This document shows positions 52,308-62,249 of a DNA stretch of 64,000 bases, in pieces. This stretch comes from Armatimonadota bacterium. GTDB lineage: Bacteria > Armatimonadota > Fimbriimonadia > Fimbriimonadales > Fimbriimonadaceae. Position numbers and translations under genes: made by a program. Location of the stretch: assembly GCA_025360125.1 (NCBI GenBank), contig JANYCU010000018.1, positions 1 to 64,000 on the forward strand, written 5' to 3'. The first letter of the stretch is position 1. The number at the start of each line of letters is the position of its first letter. Under the pieces are notes generated by a model that searched no databases, had not been told where the DNA came from, and saw only the letters and a list, made by a program, of their open reading frames with translations.

Positions 52308-54497
52308 TTACGGTTCCGGTTGATAGGCACCAAGGACGTTGACGTAGTCATCGGTCCAGGCTCTGACCTTAGCTGGGATGTCGATATCGTTCCAAAACGT
52401 GGGCCTCCATAGAAGGTCTTTATCACCTGGGTCGCGCAAGATTACCAACCATTTCGATTGGGTCTTGCCCAGCTTCTCTTCATCGGATCCGGCTGCAGGC
52501 GCATCGGTTTGCTCAAAGGCCCATAAATTTGCCTTTCGGCACGTTAATGCAACCACAGGTGCCAGCTCCAAGTAGCGGTTTGAGATGTGCATGGCAATCA
52601 CGCCGCCTGGAGCAAGCTTTTTGGCGTACATTTCGATAGCTTCGAGGGTGAGCAGGTGAGTCGGAATAGCGTCGCTGCTAAAGGCGTCGAGAACCAGTAA
52701 GTCGTAAGAATGATCCGGTTCTCTTCCTAGAGTCAAGCGCGCATCGCCCAACACATAGCGCATTTTTGCCTTAGCGTCCTTGAGAAACGTAAAGTAGCCA
52801 GAGTCGCGAGCGAGATACAAAACCTCGGGATCAATTTCGAAGTAAGTGAATTCTTGTCCTGGCTTGCCGTAAGCGGCCAGTGAACCAACGCCAAGGCCCA
52901 CCAATCCAACCTTCTGAACATGTTCCATAACTGGTGCCTGCGTGAAGATTTGCCCAATCGGTCCGTTTGGATAGTAATAGGTCAACGGTAAGTTTTGATA
53001 TTGTGGAATGGAGGACTGCCGACCGTGCGTCGTGTTGCCATGGACTAATGATAAATAGTCTTTGCTTTTCAAAACGCGGTGAACACCGAAGAAAGAACGG
53101 CGAGTGGCAAGAACTTGCCCGGGGGCGGCAATCTGGAAGAAATTAACTCCAACGAAAATGAGTCCGAGCCCAGCGGCAAATACTTTGACTCGATCCATTG
53201 CGGCAAAGACCGCGACGAGGGGAATTCCGATTGCGAGTCCTGCCCTCAGCTGTCCAGCCGGAAGCGCGTTCTTAATTGTGAGCATCGCGACCATGGAAAT
53301 GCCAGCGATGACCGCAAACCAAACACCATCCTTTGCGAGAGCTTTCGGCTGAGGTCGAACCAAGCAAGTAAGAACGATCGCGAGCGGGTACTCAGCGTAG
53401 GTGGCAAAGATATGGGGCGCAATCAACGAGTTAAAGAGCCCACCGATGGCACCACCGACCGACAGCCAAAGGTAAAACTCGGTCAGCTGAGTTGCGGGTG
53501 GCCTTTGCTCGGCAAGTAGTGAATGGCACATCCAGCCCGCCGCAAGAAGGATAACTACATGGAACGAGGCAAGGAGGACCAGTGGCTCGGTAGCTTCGAT
53601 GCATTGAGTGAAAACCAAAGGAACCACGAGGATTGGCAAGACTCTGGCGAGCATCGACGAAGTCACGAGCGGTTTTGACGCAAAGGCAAGGGTAAAGGAG
53701 AGCAAGTAGATCGCAAGCGGAACCACCCAAATGAGGGGAACCGGAGCGATATTGCTGGAGATATAACTGGTGGCTCCGAGCAACAGGGAACTTGGGACTG
53801 CCGCGTAGAATATCCACTTTCGACGCTGTGCCCAAGAGATTGGTGTCGGTGGTTCAGATTTGCTTTCAGCGGAATCCGCAGTTGTCCCCTTCACCATAAA
53901 GGTACATATCCCGAAGAGGACAACAAGAAACAAGAATCCGTTTCTCCATAGTACTGCTTGCTCGGCGAGGCCAAAGCGGGGCTCGATAAGGAAGGGGTAA
54001 GCGAAGAGTCCGATCATGGAGCCGACATTACTGAGGGCGTAAAGGAAATACGGGTCTTTCGCGTTCGGGTCGTTGGTGGTTGCGAACCAGCGTTGCAGTA
54101 CTGGCGATCCGCTGGACACGATGAAGTATCCGGCCCCAACGGTTAAGAGCAATAGCTCGAAGACGAGGAGAGCTGGTTGAGAGCTTTCGGTTGCTCTGGC
54201 TTCGAATGAATGAAACAGAAGGCTCTTATTTGAAACGGGCAATGTGAAGAGGGCAAGAATCAGGACCGCGATCTGAACGTATTTCTGTTTCGTTGGTCCA
54301 AGTTTCAGGTTGGAAAAGTGGGCAAACGCGTAGCCAGCAAGAAGCGAGACCTGGAAGAAGAGCATTGCTGCCGTCCAGACAGCAGGAGAACCGCCGAAAA
54401 TGGGCAGCAGCATTTTGGCTGCCATCGGTTGGATCAGGAACAGCATGGCTGAACCAACAAACGTTGCAAGCGAGAAGAAAATGCGTTGTGCTCGCAC
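52308..54497 (-). CDS. Membrane-fused spermidine-synthase-like protein
   Basis: A 729-residue protein. Residues 1-450 contain about a dozen membrane helices (opening FFSLATFVGSAMLFLIQPMAAKML), and residues 490-729 form a spermidine-synthase-like methyltransferase-fold domain: VGLVGLGVGSLAAYGKPGQ, FTYFEIDPEVLYLARD, VLGDARLTL, and YDLLVLDAFSSDAIPTHLLT. Such fused proteins are common and not proven to make polyamines. The DAFSSDAIPTHLL strand replaces the usual D-S-S-D-P-x-G motif of real spermidine synthases, so the substrate may differ. Confidence 0.85.
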   Translation of the reverse strand: MRAQRIFFSLATFVGSAMLFLIQPMAAKMLLPIFGGSPAVWTAAMLFFQVSLLAGYAFAHFSNLKLGPTKQKYVQIAVLILALFTLPVSNKSLLFHSFEARATESSQPALLVFELLLLTVGAGYFIVSSGSPVLQRWFATTNDPNAKDPYFLYALSNVGSMIGLFAYPFLIEPRFGLAEQAVLWRNGFLFLVVLFGICTFMVKGTTADSAESKSEPPTPISWAQRRKWIFYAAVPSSLLLGATSYISSNIAPVPLIWVVPLAIYLLSFTLAFASKPLVTSSMLARVLPILVVPLVFTQCIEATEPLVLLASFHVVILLAAGWMCHSLLAEQRPPATQLTEFYLWLSVGGAIGGLFNSLIAPHIFATYAEYPLAIVLTCLVRPQPKALAKDGVWFAVIAGISMVAMLTIKNALPAGQLRAGLAIGIPLVAVFAAMDRVKVFAAGLGLIFVGVNFFQIAAPGQVLATRRSFFGVHRVLKSKDYLSLVHGNTTHGRQSSIPQYQNLPLTYYYPNGPIGQIFTQAPVMEHVQKVGLVGLGVGSLAAYGKPGQEFTYFEIDPEVLYLARDSGYFTFLKDAKAKMRYVLGDARLTLGREPDHSYDLLVLDAFSSDAIPTHLLTLEAIEMYAKKLAPGGVIAMHISNRYLELAPVVALTCRKANLWAFEQTDAPAAGSDEEKLGKTQSKWLVILRDPGDKDLLWRPTFWNDIDIPAKVRAWTDDYVNVLGAYQPEP

Positions 54498-54653
54498 GAG
54501 ATTTAGAATAGCTCAAATTGCGAGCCAAGAAGCTTTCAGCGGGGAAGCGAAAGAAGCGAGAGAAGACGAAGATGAGAAGGAAGGGCGAGGGCAAGGGCAA
54601 GAAAGAAGCTCCAACTCCAAACTCCTGACGGCAATTTATCGTATAAGTAATCA

Positions 54654-55655
54654 ATGAGACAACATCAGATTGGATCGAAATCCTTTGGCCGAATCGGCCT
54701 GGGCTGCATGGGCATGAGCTGGGCATACGGTCCGAGTTCTGACGATGCCAATTTTGAAGTTCTTGACCGAGCGATTTCCCTGGGTGTCAACCATTGGGAT
54801 ACGGCGGACCTTTATGGAGCAGGTGACAATGAAACGCTCCTTTCCCACCGCACTGAGAAGTATCGCGACCAAGTGTTTCTTGCAACAAAATTTGGCAACG
54901 TATTTGATCGGTCCCTTACGTCTCACCAAGATCAGGTCGAAGCAAATTCGCCTTGGATTGTTGACGGGACTCCCGAATACATCTTCAAATGCATCGATAA
55001 CAGTCTGTCGCGGCTGGGAGTGGATTTCGTCGACCTTTACTACCAACACCGGGTAGACCCGTTTGTACCGATCGAGGAAACTGTTGGAGCCCTCAAGACG
55101 TTGATCGAGCAAGGAAAGATTAAGCATTATGGCTTGAGCGAAGCATCAGCAGAAACGATCAAGCGGGCGAACAAAGTTCATCCGGTTGGAGCCGTGCAAA
55201 GCGAACTGTCGTTATGGACCCAGGACTATGTCCATGATGTGGTTCCGACGTGCTACGAACTGGGAATTTCTTTTGTTGCTTATTCTCCACTCGGGAGAGG
55301 CTTCTTGACCGGACGTTATCAATCGCTGGATGATTTTGCCCCAGAAGACTTTCGACGACGCCATCCTCGGTTTGCCGAGGAAGCGTTTGCTGCTAATCTG
55401 GCCATTGTCGGGCACGTGAAGATCGTTGCTGCTCGTCATCAATGCACTCCGAGTCAAATCGCTTTAGCTTGGGTCTTGGCTCAGGGTGAGCACGTGGTCG
55501 CAATTCCAGGAACAAAGCGATTGCAATACCTTGAAGAGAATGCGGCGGCAGTCAACATCCGCCTTTCAGCAGACGACTTTGTGGAACTAGGAAAGATCAA
55601 GCCGCCATCTGGTGAGCGGTATGAGGCGACGGGCTTGAAGTTTGTGAACCTTTGA
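54654..55655 (+). CDS. Aldo/keto reductase
   Basis: A 333-residue NADPH-dependent oxidoreductase. IGLGCMGMSWAYG start, NHWDTADLYG with catalytic Asp and Tyr, FLATKFGN with the lysine, and LYYQHRVDP with the histidine give the tetrad. The close IPGTKRLQYLEENAAA is the NADPH site. It resembles the AKR13/YakC subgroup. TATAAG six bases before the ATG and no Shine-Dalgarno suggest a leaderless mRNA. The 80 bp upstream are purine-rich. Confidence 0.93.
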   Translation: MRQHQIGSKSFGRIGLGCMGMSWAYGPSSDDANFEVLDRAISLGVNHWDTADLYGAGDNETLLSHRTEKYRDQVFLATKFGNVFDRSLTSHQDQVEANSPWIVDGTPEYIFKCIDNSLSRLGVDFVDLYYQHRVDPFVPIEETVGALKTLIEQGKIKHYGLSEASAETIKRANKVHPVGAVQSELSLWTQDYVHDVVPTCYELGISFVAYSPLGRGFLTGRYQSLDDFAPEDFRRRHPRFAEEAFAANLAIVGHVKIVAARHQCTPSQIALAWVLAQGEHVVAIPGTKRLQYLEENAAAVNIRLSADDFVELGKIKPPSGERYEATGLKFVNL

Positions 55656-55795
55656 AGCGGTACGGTGCGCTTCGCTAGGGCAAGGCTTGTGCTGGCTAGA
55701 ATTTCTTTCTGCCACCTGTCAACCCTTGTACCTTGCCCTCGCCCTCGCCCGTAAAACGGGCACCACCCCTTCGTCTTCGGTGTTACTATTTGTTG

Positions 55796-56467
55796 ATGAA
55801 GCGTCGGCGGTGGAATTGGATTTGGCTCTTCCTCGGCGTGATTGTGATCAGTGCTTCGTGCGGCTTCGGTTACGAACTCAAACGGGCGAGGACCGAATTT
55901 GAGCTAGCAAAGGATGCCTTTGCTAAGAAGGATTGGGACCAAGTGATCGCAAACCTCTCGGAAGAACAATATAATCCTCCGTCGACGAAATACGTAGCGT
56001 TTCTCCACAAATATTTGGATCCGATTCTGGCCTCGGGCGAGATTAAGCTTCATTTCGAAAAGACTCCATCGCCATACGTGCCTCTTGAGAATGAATACGT
56101 CTCCTACCGATCATCAGAAATTCATGCTCGACCCTTGGCTATGCTTTCGTACCGAGATCGATTGGCGTGGGTAACGGTTCCGTTTGTCAAACAGCGGATT
56201 TGGTTTTTTAAGGGGAAACAATCGGGAATGCTGTTCATCAGGGACTTCTATGGAGTGGCCGCTTTTCGTTATCCACATACAGAAAGGCGAGATCGTTGGA
56301 AGTCGGTTGTGGAATTTGTCCAACACGAAAGTCGGCAGCTAGACGACTTGGGGATTACGCCCCATGATCTGAATTCGCTGGCAAAGACTTGGGAGGATTT
56401 TGTGAAAGAGCGAATCGAAATAGGCAAAAAATATCCTTTTGCCGAATTTCCGATCCGCGTTCATTAA
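55796..56467 (+). CDS. Membrane-anchored protein, unknown
   Basis: A 223-residue protein with an N-terminal membrane anchor (WNWIWLFLGVIVISASCGFGY) and an extracytoplasmic part; the frame is open 21 codons further, through a repetitive CCCTCG stretch that is unlikely to be coding. FELAKDAFAKKDWDQVIANLSE resembles a TPR-like helix pair. No catalytic motif or known family. Confidence 0.65.
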   Translation: MKRRRWNWIWLFLGVIVISASCGFGYELKRARTEFELAKDAFAKKDWDQVIANLSEEQYNPPSTKYVAFLHKYLDPILASGEIKLHFEKTPSPYVPLENEYVSYRSSEIHARPLAMLSYRDRLAWVTVPFVKQRIWFFKGKQSGMLFIRDFYGVAAFRYPHTERRDRWKSVVEFVQHESRQLDDLGITPHDLNSLAKTWEDFVKERIEIGKKYPFAEFPIRVH

Positions 56468-56739
56468 CCAAATCGGTCTCGATTTGCAAGGGGATCGCAA
56501 AAAAGGGGAAGAAATCGTCGCGACCCTTTGGAATTATGTGAGGATCGATTTGGCGATTTCGCCGCGATAAATCGAATCTTGCCAACAAAAACCTACAAAG
56601 AATTCACAAAGCTTGGAGAGTTGATTTTTGGTCTGCAATTAGCATCGCGGTGATGCTAAATAATTAGGCCCGCAAAAGATTCAAGACGCCCTTAAATTCA
56701 GGAAAGATTCGAGTTTTTCCACTTATTTTGAATTTAGGG

Positions 56740-56769
56740 TTGACTCTCGTAGTTCAAATGAGGAACAAT
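56740..56769 (+). promoter_or_regulatory. Candidate 16S rRNA promoter
   Basis: TTGACT (56740-56745) and AACAAT (56764-56769) are 18 bp apart, about 210 bp upstream of the mature 16S end. Further down AGATCTTTGAAA (56796-56807) resembles an rRNA boxA antitermination site. Upstream, TTAGCATC/GATGCTAA (56639-56659) and a nested hairpin at 56544-56577 are the only other structure in this gene-free stretch from 56468. Confidence 0.4.
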
Positions 56770-56978
56770 ATCCCCTGCGACGAGAAATCGAAGCAAGATC
56801 TTTGAAAGCGGAATAAAGAAGAAGAACAGTCAGATTTGACGGTTGAATTCGAAATACTCAAGAATCAACCTGTCATGATCTCCATGCTTTCAGCAATGAT
56901 AGCATGTTAGAGATCGTTCAAATGAGTTAAAAAAGAAAAGAATCAAATCCTATTTCGATAGGTAATTTGATCAACACT

Positions 56979-58490
<1,512 letters not shown>

Positions 58491-58581
58491 AAAGATAAGC
58501 ACTCGGCTTTGCACTGCAAAGCTCGACATATCTAGGTCGAAACTGTCTTCTTCTCCGCTTTTAAAGAACAAAAAAAGAACG

Positions 58582-58608
58582 AGGCCCCCGCAAGGAGGTC
58601 TTTTTTTT
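58582..58608 (+). terminator. Intrinsic terminator after 16S rRNA
   Basis: AGGCCCCC-GCAA-GGAGGTCT forms a stem with one mismatch and a GNRA-type loop, followed by eight T residues, 91 bp past the 16S 3' end. Nearer the gene, GCTTTGC-ACT-GCAAAGC (about 58506-58522) makes a further hairpin, possibly used in rRNA processing. Confidence 0.75.
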
Positions 58609-58643
58609 GCCTGAAATTTGGCATAATGCCGTAGACTCGCATT

Positions 58644-59159
58644 GTGAGGTGGTTTGCGCGGTTTCTTTTGCTTGCGTTCTGCTTCTCTCTACTTTCATGT
58701 AGCGCGCTAAGTGCCATCTTCTTGCACAATGACACCCAGGAATCATTCGACTACCGGATTACAGCGAAAGGCGAACGAAAGGATGATGGACCTATGGAAG
58801 AATCTGGGGTCCTGCTTGCTGGCGACGTGAAGGAAGCCTTGCGATACTATTCCAACTCAATCAAGCAAGTTGATATTGAAGTCACTCAGAAGGGATCGAC
58901 ACGCAAGCAAACATTTCTGGACAAGGACCTGCCGGATAGCTTGCAAAGTGCGTCAAGCGGAGGGAATTGGAGCCATATCAAAGTAAGCGGCGAGGGATTT
59001 TCGATTAGCAAAGGTAGCGGTATCTGGTTCCAAGACTTTCAACATAGCTTCGGACTCATGTGGATCCCAATCGTGTGGATGACGAGTATCGTTGGCATGA
59101 TATTGTTGGTCACCTTCGTGAAGAAAAGATTGAAACGAATTGCAAAGACTCAGTCGTGA
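58644..59159 (+). CDS. Lipoprotein with C-terminal membrane helix
   Basis: A 171-residue protein, GTG start, with lipobox-like LAFCFSLLSC (cysteine 19). The middle part is polar beta-rich, and a C-terminal helix (IPIVWMTSIVGMILLVTFV, about 140-160) is followed by KKRLKRIAK. A lipoprotein that also has a C-terminal anchor is odd; the cysteine may instead be in a plain signal anchor. Family not known. Confidence 0.6.
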   Translation: MRWFARFLLLAFCFSLLSCSALSAIFLHNDTQESFDYRITAKGERKDDGPMEESGVLLAGDVKEALRYYSNSIKQVDIEVTQKGSTRKQTFLDKDLPDSLQSASSGGNWSHIKVSGEGFSISKGSGIWFQDFQHSFGLMWIPIVWMTSIVGMILLVTFVKKRLKRIAKTQS

Positions 59160-59716
59160 TGGTAGGTCGAAAAATCCTTCACTCCGAAAAACCAGTCGAT
59201 GTCGCGAGGGTTGATGAACTCATTTCGGCCATGGACCCCGGGTTTGTGATCAAGAATCTTTGAAAGATTGGCGTCAAATGTACTTAAGGAAATGCAAGTA
59301 GCGGGTCTAATGGCAAAGAACTTTATTGAGCCATCTCGTTGCTTGAGTTTTATAGCCTCAACCTCAAATAGTAGGCACGGAGCCGCCCACATTGGTTCCT
59401 TAAGGTCATAAGAAACCGCCATTTGACCTTCTATTTGAGACAGTCCCCGAAAAGAATTCAGCCAACTCAGCCGCCTATTGATCCGCTTAACTTCGTTGCC
59501 ACCTAAGGCACCTATGTCCTCGCAATTAAGAGACGCTTTATGAGTCATTACTGGCTTTCCAAGTTCAAACTGAAATCCAGAAAGGGAAATATTCACCAGT
59601 TCTCTTCCTTTGCCGAGCCCTTCAAGGCTAAGGACTCGCTCCTTAGCTAGGTCGTCTTCCAACGTTCGATTTTTAGCAGCTGAAACCGAAGTAGCGACCA
59701 GAAGGACAATGCACAA
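59150..59716 (-). CDS. Secreted protein of unknown function
   Basis: A 188-residue frame starting from TTG at 59716; the first 17 residues (MCIVLLVATSVSAAK) look like a signal peptide without the usual positive charge. In another frame just upstream, an ATG near 59755 reads MRKSHFIGGLVACACALS, a textbook signal peptide, so a one-base shift near 59710-59720 may have split the true start. The mature part has a WAAPCLLFEVEAIKLK segment and no recognised domain. Its last 10 bp overlap the convergent lipoprotein gene. Confidence 0.55.
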   Translation of the reverse strand: MCIVLLVATSVSAAKNRTLEDDLAKERVLSLEGLGKGRELVNISLSGFQFELGKPVMTHKASLNCEDIGALGGNEVKRINRRLSWLNSFRGLSQIEGQMAVSYDLKEPMWAAPCLLFEVEAIKLKQRDGSIKFFAIRPATCISLSTFDANLSKILDHKPGVHGRNEFINPRDIDWFFGVKDFSTYHHD

Positions 59717-59790
59717 GCACAGGCTACTAGGCCGCCAATAAAATGAGACTTCCGCATTGCAAATTCATTTTAGCCCGACAATCAATCGAT

Positions 59791-61269
59791 CTAGGCCAGC
59801 CATTCGATCCAGCGGCCATGGGGATCGACGTTTGCCAACGGAATATCTGTTCGCTCGCCATTGCGAGAAATCGTCGCATGAAGATGCGGCTCGATGCAAT
59901 TGTGAATATGAATCACGTCGCGTTTCGTACCAAAGTCTTCGATGATCTTCAGAAGGTGTGACCTCTGATCTTCCGACAGTTGGTTGGCAAAGAACGTGTG
60001 GTAAACGACGGGAACGTCGGTCCCAGGGACGTCTGCAAGTACCTGAGGCAAAAGCTCGATGGCATCGCCCTTTATCATTTCGACGGGGTTCACCATCGCG
60101 ATTCGGATGGCTTTGTTCAGCCGGGCCTTGCGTTCAAAATGCTCGGGCCATATCAACGCTTGTAACCACAGAATTTCATTCCTATCCATTAAGTCAATCG
60201 GATTCAAATCAATGCCTATTCGACTGTTGATGGCGGGCTTCGGGCCAGAAAAATCCGGACGATTATCTCCGCGAAACGAACTCGGAACGGTGAGACTGGA
60301 ACCCGCTGATCCGATCGGCTCGTCGTCGCCATATTGATAGAGATAGTAGTCCCACAACAGGTTAAATCCTGCACTACAACCAAGCTCGATAAGAGCAAGC
60401 GGCTTTCCTTCTACCAATCGACAAGCGGCTAGGAACGCCGGATAGAGAAACGCTGATCGAGTGACTTCGTTAGTCTGAACCAATTTGGTCCTCATAATTT
60501 CTTCGATTTGCTCCTCATGGGTGAGAACAAACTTTCGGAATGCCGGGTATGCGTGGTCGGGCGTTTCGGCATCGATGGTCATGCTTGGATAATAGCGTAC
60601 AAGGGGGTTAGGCTTTCCACTCAATAACAGCAAGTGAACCGCGCCGAATAGTAGATTTGGCGGCAATTGTCCGGGCTGGTACTTCGAAGCAACCGCCAAT
60701 AAATCGTTGTCCTCAGCAATCTTCAGGGTCAAATATCCGTAGAGCTCGCTAGAACCGTCGCAATACTCGGCAAACTTCCGAAATTCCTCGGCAAGCTCAG
60801 GATAAGGATTGAGAGTGTTGACTTCAGCGCTTTGGCCGATTGAATCGAGTGACCTTGATTCAAATTCATTGCCTAACGAACCCTCGAAAACAATAGCCCA
60901 TATATTGGTGTAGCCAAGTTGCTCGAGCGCGGCCAAGCGGTGACTTCCGTCGAGCAGATGGAGCTTGCCTTCGCTTGAATGTCGCGCAAATACTGGAGGA
61001 AGGTCATTCAGTTTCGGTTGCTTCGAAGCAATTGCATCAACTTTTTTGCGCCAATTATCCGCATCCTCAGAGAATTTGAAAGTAGGGATTGTCTCCTCAA
61101 ATTCAGACAAACTGACCAAAGTCGGTCCGGGCCAAACGATTTTTTGACTCTGGGCTCGTCGGGCTAAGGAAGGGTTCTCCCACTCTGGGGAACGGAGTAG
61201 ATTATCTACCCACTCTTGGTAGGATTGACTATCCATTGCAATCATACAGGATTCAATTCCCCATTCCAT
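59791..61269 (-). CDS. ParB-like domain fused to a DUF2332 methyltransferase-like domain
   Basis: A 492-residue protein. Residues about 45-150 look like a ParB/Srx-type domain (LNDLPPVFARHS, then LHLLDGSHRLAALEQLGYTNIWAIVF, the DGxHR element). Residues about 160-492 are DUF2332: FAEYCDGSSELYGYLTLKIAED, NLLFGAVHLLLLSG, ALIELGCSAGFNLLWDYY (SAM-binding-like glycine loop) and a HTFFANQLS end. DUF2332 normally stands alone, near 330 residues. TATAAT stands just before the ATG at 61269, so that start fits a leaderless mRNA; one three codons earlier is possible. Activity unknown. Confidence 0.75.
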   Translation of the reverse strand: MEWGIESCMIAMDSQSYQEWVDNLLRSPEWENPSLARRAQSQKIVWPGPTLVSLSEFEETIPTFKFSEDADNWRKKVDAIASKQPKLNDLPPVFARHSSEGKLHLLDGSHRLAALEQLGYTNIWAIVFEGSLGNEFESRSLDSIGQSAEVNTLNPYPELAEEFRKFAEYCDGSSELYGYLTLKIAEDNDLLAVASKYQPGQLPPNLLFGAVHLLLLSGKPNPLVRYYPSMTIDAETPDHAYPAFRKFVLTHEEQIEEIMRTKLVQTNEVTRSAFLYPAFLAACRLVEGKPLALIELGCSAGFNLLWDYYLYQYGDDEPIGSAGSSLTVPSSFRGDNRPDFSGPKPAINSRIGIDLNPIDLMDRNEILWLQALIWPEHFERKARLNKAIRIAMVNPVEMIKGDAIELLPQVLADVPGTDVPVVYHTFFANQLSEDQRSHLLKIIEDFGTKRDVIHIHNCIEPHLHATISRNGERTDIPLANVDPHGRWIEWLA

Positions 61270-61367
61270 GATTTCCATTATAGGATTAAGACAATCATAA
61301 ATTAAGTACTTTTGGCAGGATGACTATCCTAATTAACGAAGACAAGTGACCGAAGCTATAATTGAGA

Positions 61368-62192
61368 ATGGACAGCTTGAACCCCGAAGTCGCCATCCAT
61401 TACGGCGAAGGAAATGAGCATGATCGCTTGACGTCGCCCCATGGACGACTCGAGTTTGAGCGTTCCAAAGATATCATTGCCCGCAATTTATTCCCTCCTC
61501 CAGCGAAGATTCTCGACCTTGGTGGCGGAACGGGGCATTATTCTTTTTGGCTCGCAAACCACGGCTATGAAGTCCACTTGGTGGACGCAATGGAATCGCA
61601 CATTGACTTGGCAAAGCGTATTGTTCAGTTCAATTCTCTTGCTTCAATCTCAGTTGGCGACGCCAGAAGTACGAAGTTTAGCGATGAATCATTGGACATC
61701 GTTTTGATGTTCGGGCCACTCTATCATCTCACCGATAAGCGGGATCGTATGAAGTCGCTCGAAGAAGCGAAGCGAGTTCTGAAACCAGGCGGTCGACTGA
61801 TGGCAGCCGCAATTTCGAAGTTTGCGTCACTGCACGATGGCTATCACTCTGGATTCATCGAAGACGAGCAATTCAAAAACATCGTCGATCATGACTTGAT
61901 TGACGGTCAGCACCGAAACCCCGAGTACCACCAGAACTACTTCACCACGACCAAGTTTCACGAGCCTTCGGAATTCCGCGCCGAAATCGAAGAGGCAGGA
62001 TTTGAAGACACGAAGCTCTTCGCAGTTGAGGGATTTGCTGCTCATATTCCCGATCTTGCGGAGCATATGAAGTCGGAAAAAATGCGAACCATGTTTGAGT
62101 ACTTGCGAAAGACCGAAAATGAACCGAGCCTCATGGGTTCGTCGCCGCATATTATGGCGGTCTCGCGAAAGTGGTTGAAGCCGAGGGAGTAG
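61368..62192 (+). CDS. Class I SAM-dependent methyltransferase
   Basis: A 274-residue protein. KILDLGGGTGHYSFWLANHGYEVHLVDA is motif I and post-I, VGDARSTKFSDESLDIVLMFGPLYHL motif II, and RVLKPGGRLMAAAISKFAS motif III. It belongs to the small-molecule methyltransferase type (Methyltransf_11/25). TATAAT at 61357-61362 stands five bases before the ATG, a clear leaderless arrangement. Divergent from the ParB/DUF2332 gene, 98 bp apart. Substrate unknown. Confidence 0.88.
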   Translation: MDSLNPEVAIHYGEGNEHDRLTSPHGRLEFERSKDIIARNLFPPPAKILDLGGGTGHYSFWLANHGYEVHLVDAMESHIDLAKRIVQFNSLASISVGDARSTKFSDESLDIVLMFGPLYHLTDKRDRMKSLEEAKRVLKPGGRLMAAAISKFASLHDGYHSGFIEDEQFKNIVDHDLIDGQHRNPEYHQNYFTTTKFHEPSEFRAEIEEAGFEDTKLFAVEGFAAHIPDLAEHMKSEKMRTMFEYLRKTENEPSLMGSSPHIMAVSRKWLKPRE

Positions 62193-62206
62193 GCGTAGAA
62201 ATAAAA

Positions 62207-62235
62207 ATAGCCGAGGTGATATTCACTTCGGCTAT
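62207..62235. terminator. Bidirectional terminator
   Basis: ATAGCCGAGGTGA and TCACTTCGGCTAT form a 13-bp stem (one G-T pair) around TAT, with an A-run before and ATTT after. It lies midway between the convergent methyltransferase and protease genes. Confidence 0.75.
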
Positions 62236-62249
62236 ATTTGCGCCAACGA

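Noticed and set aside
54519-54612. Purine-rich stretch before the aldo/keto reductase gene
   Set aside because: Low-complexity GA sequence without structure; no reason to call it functional.
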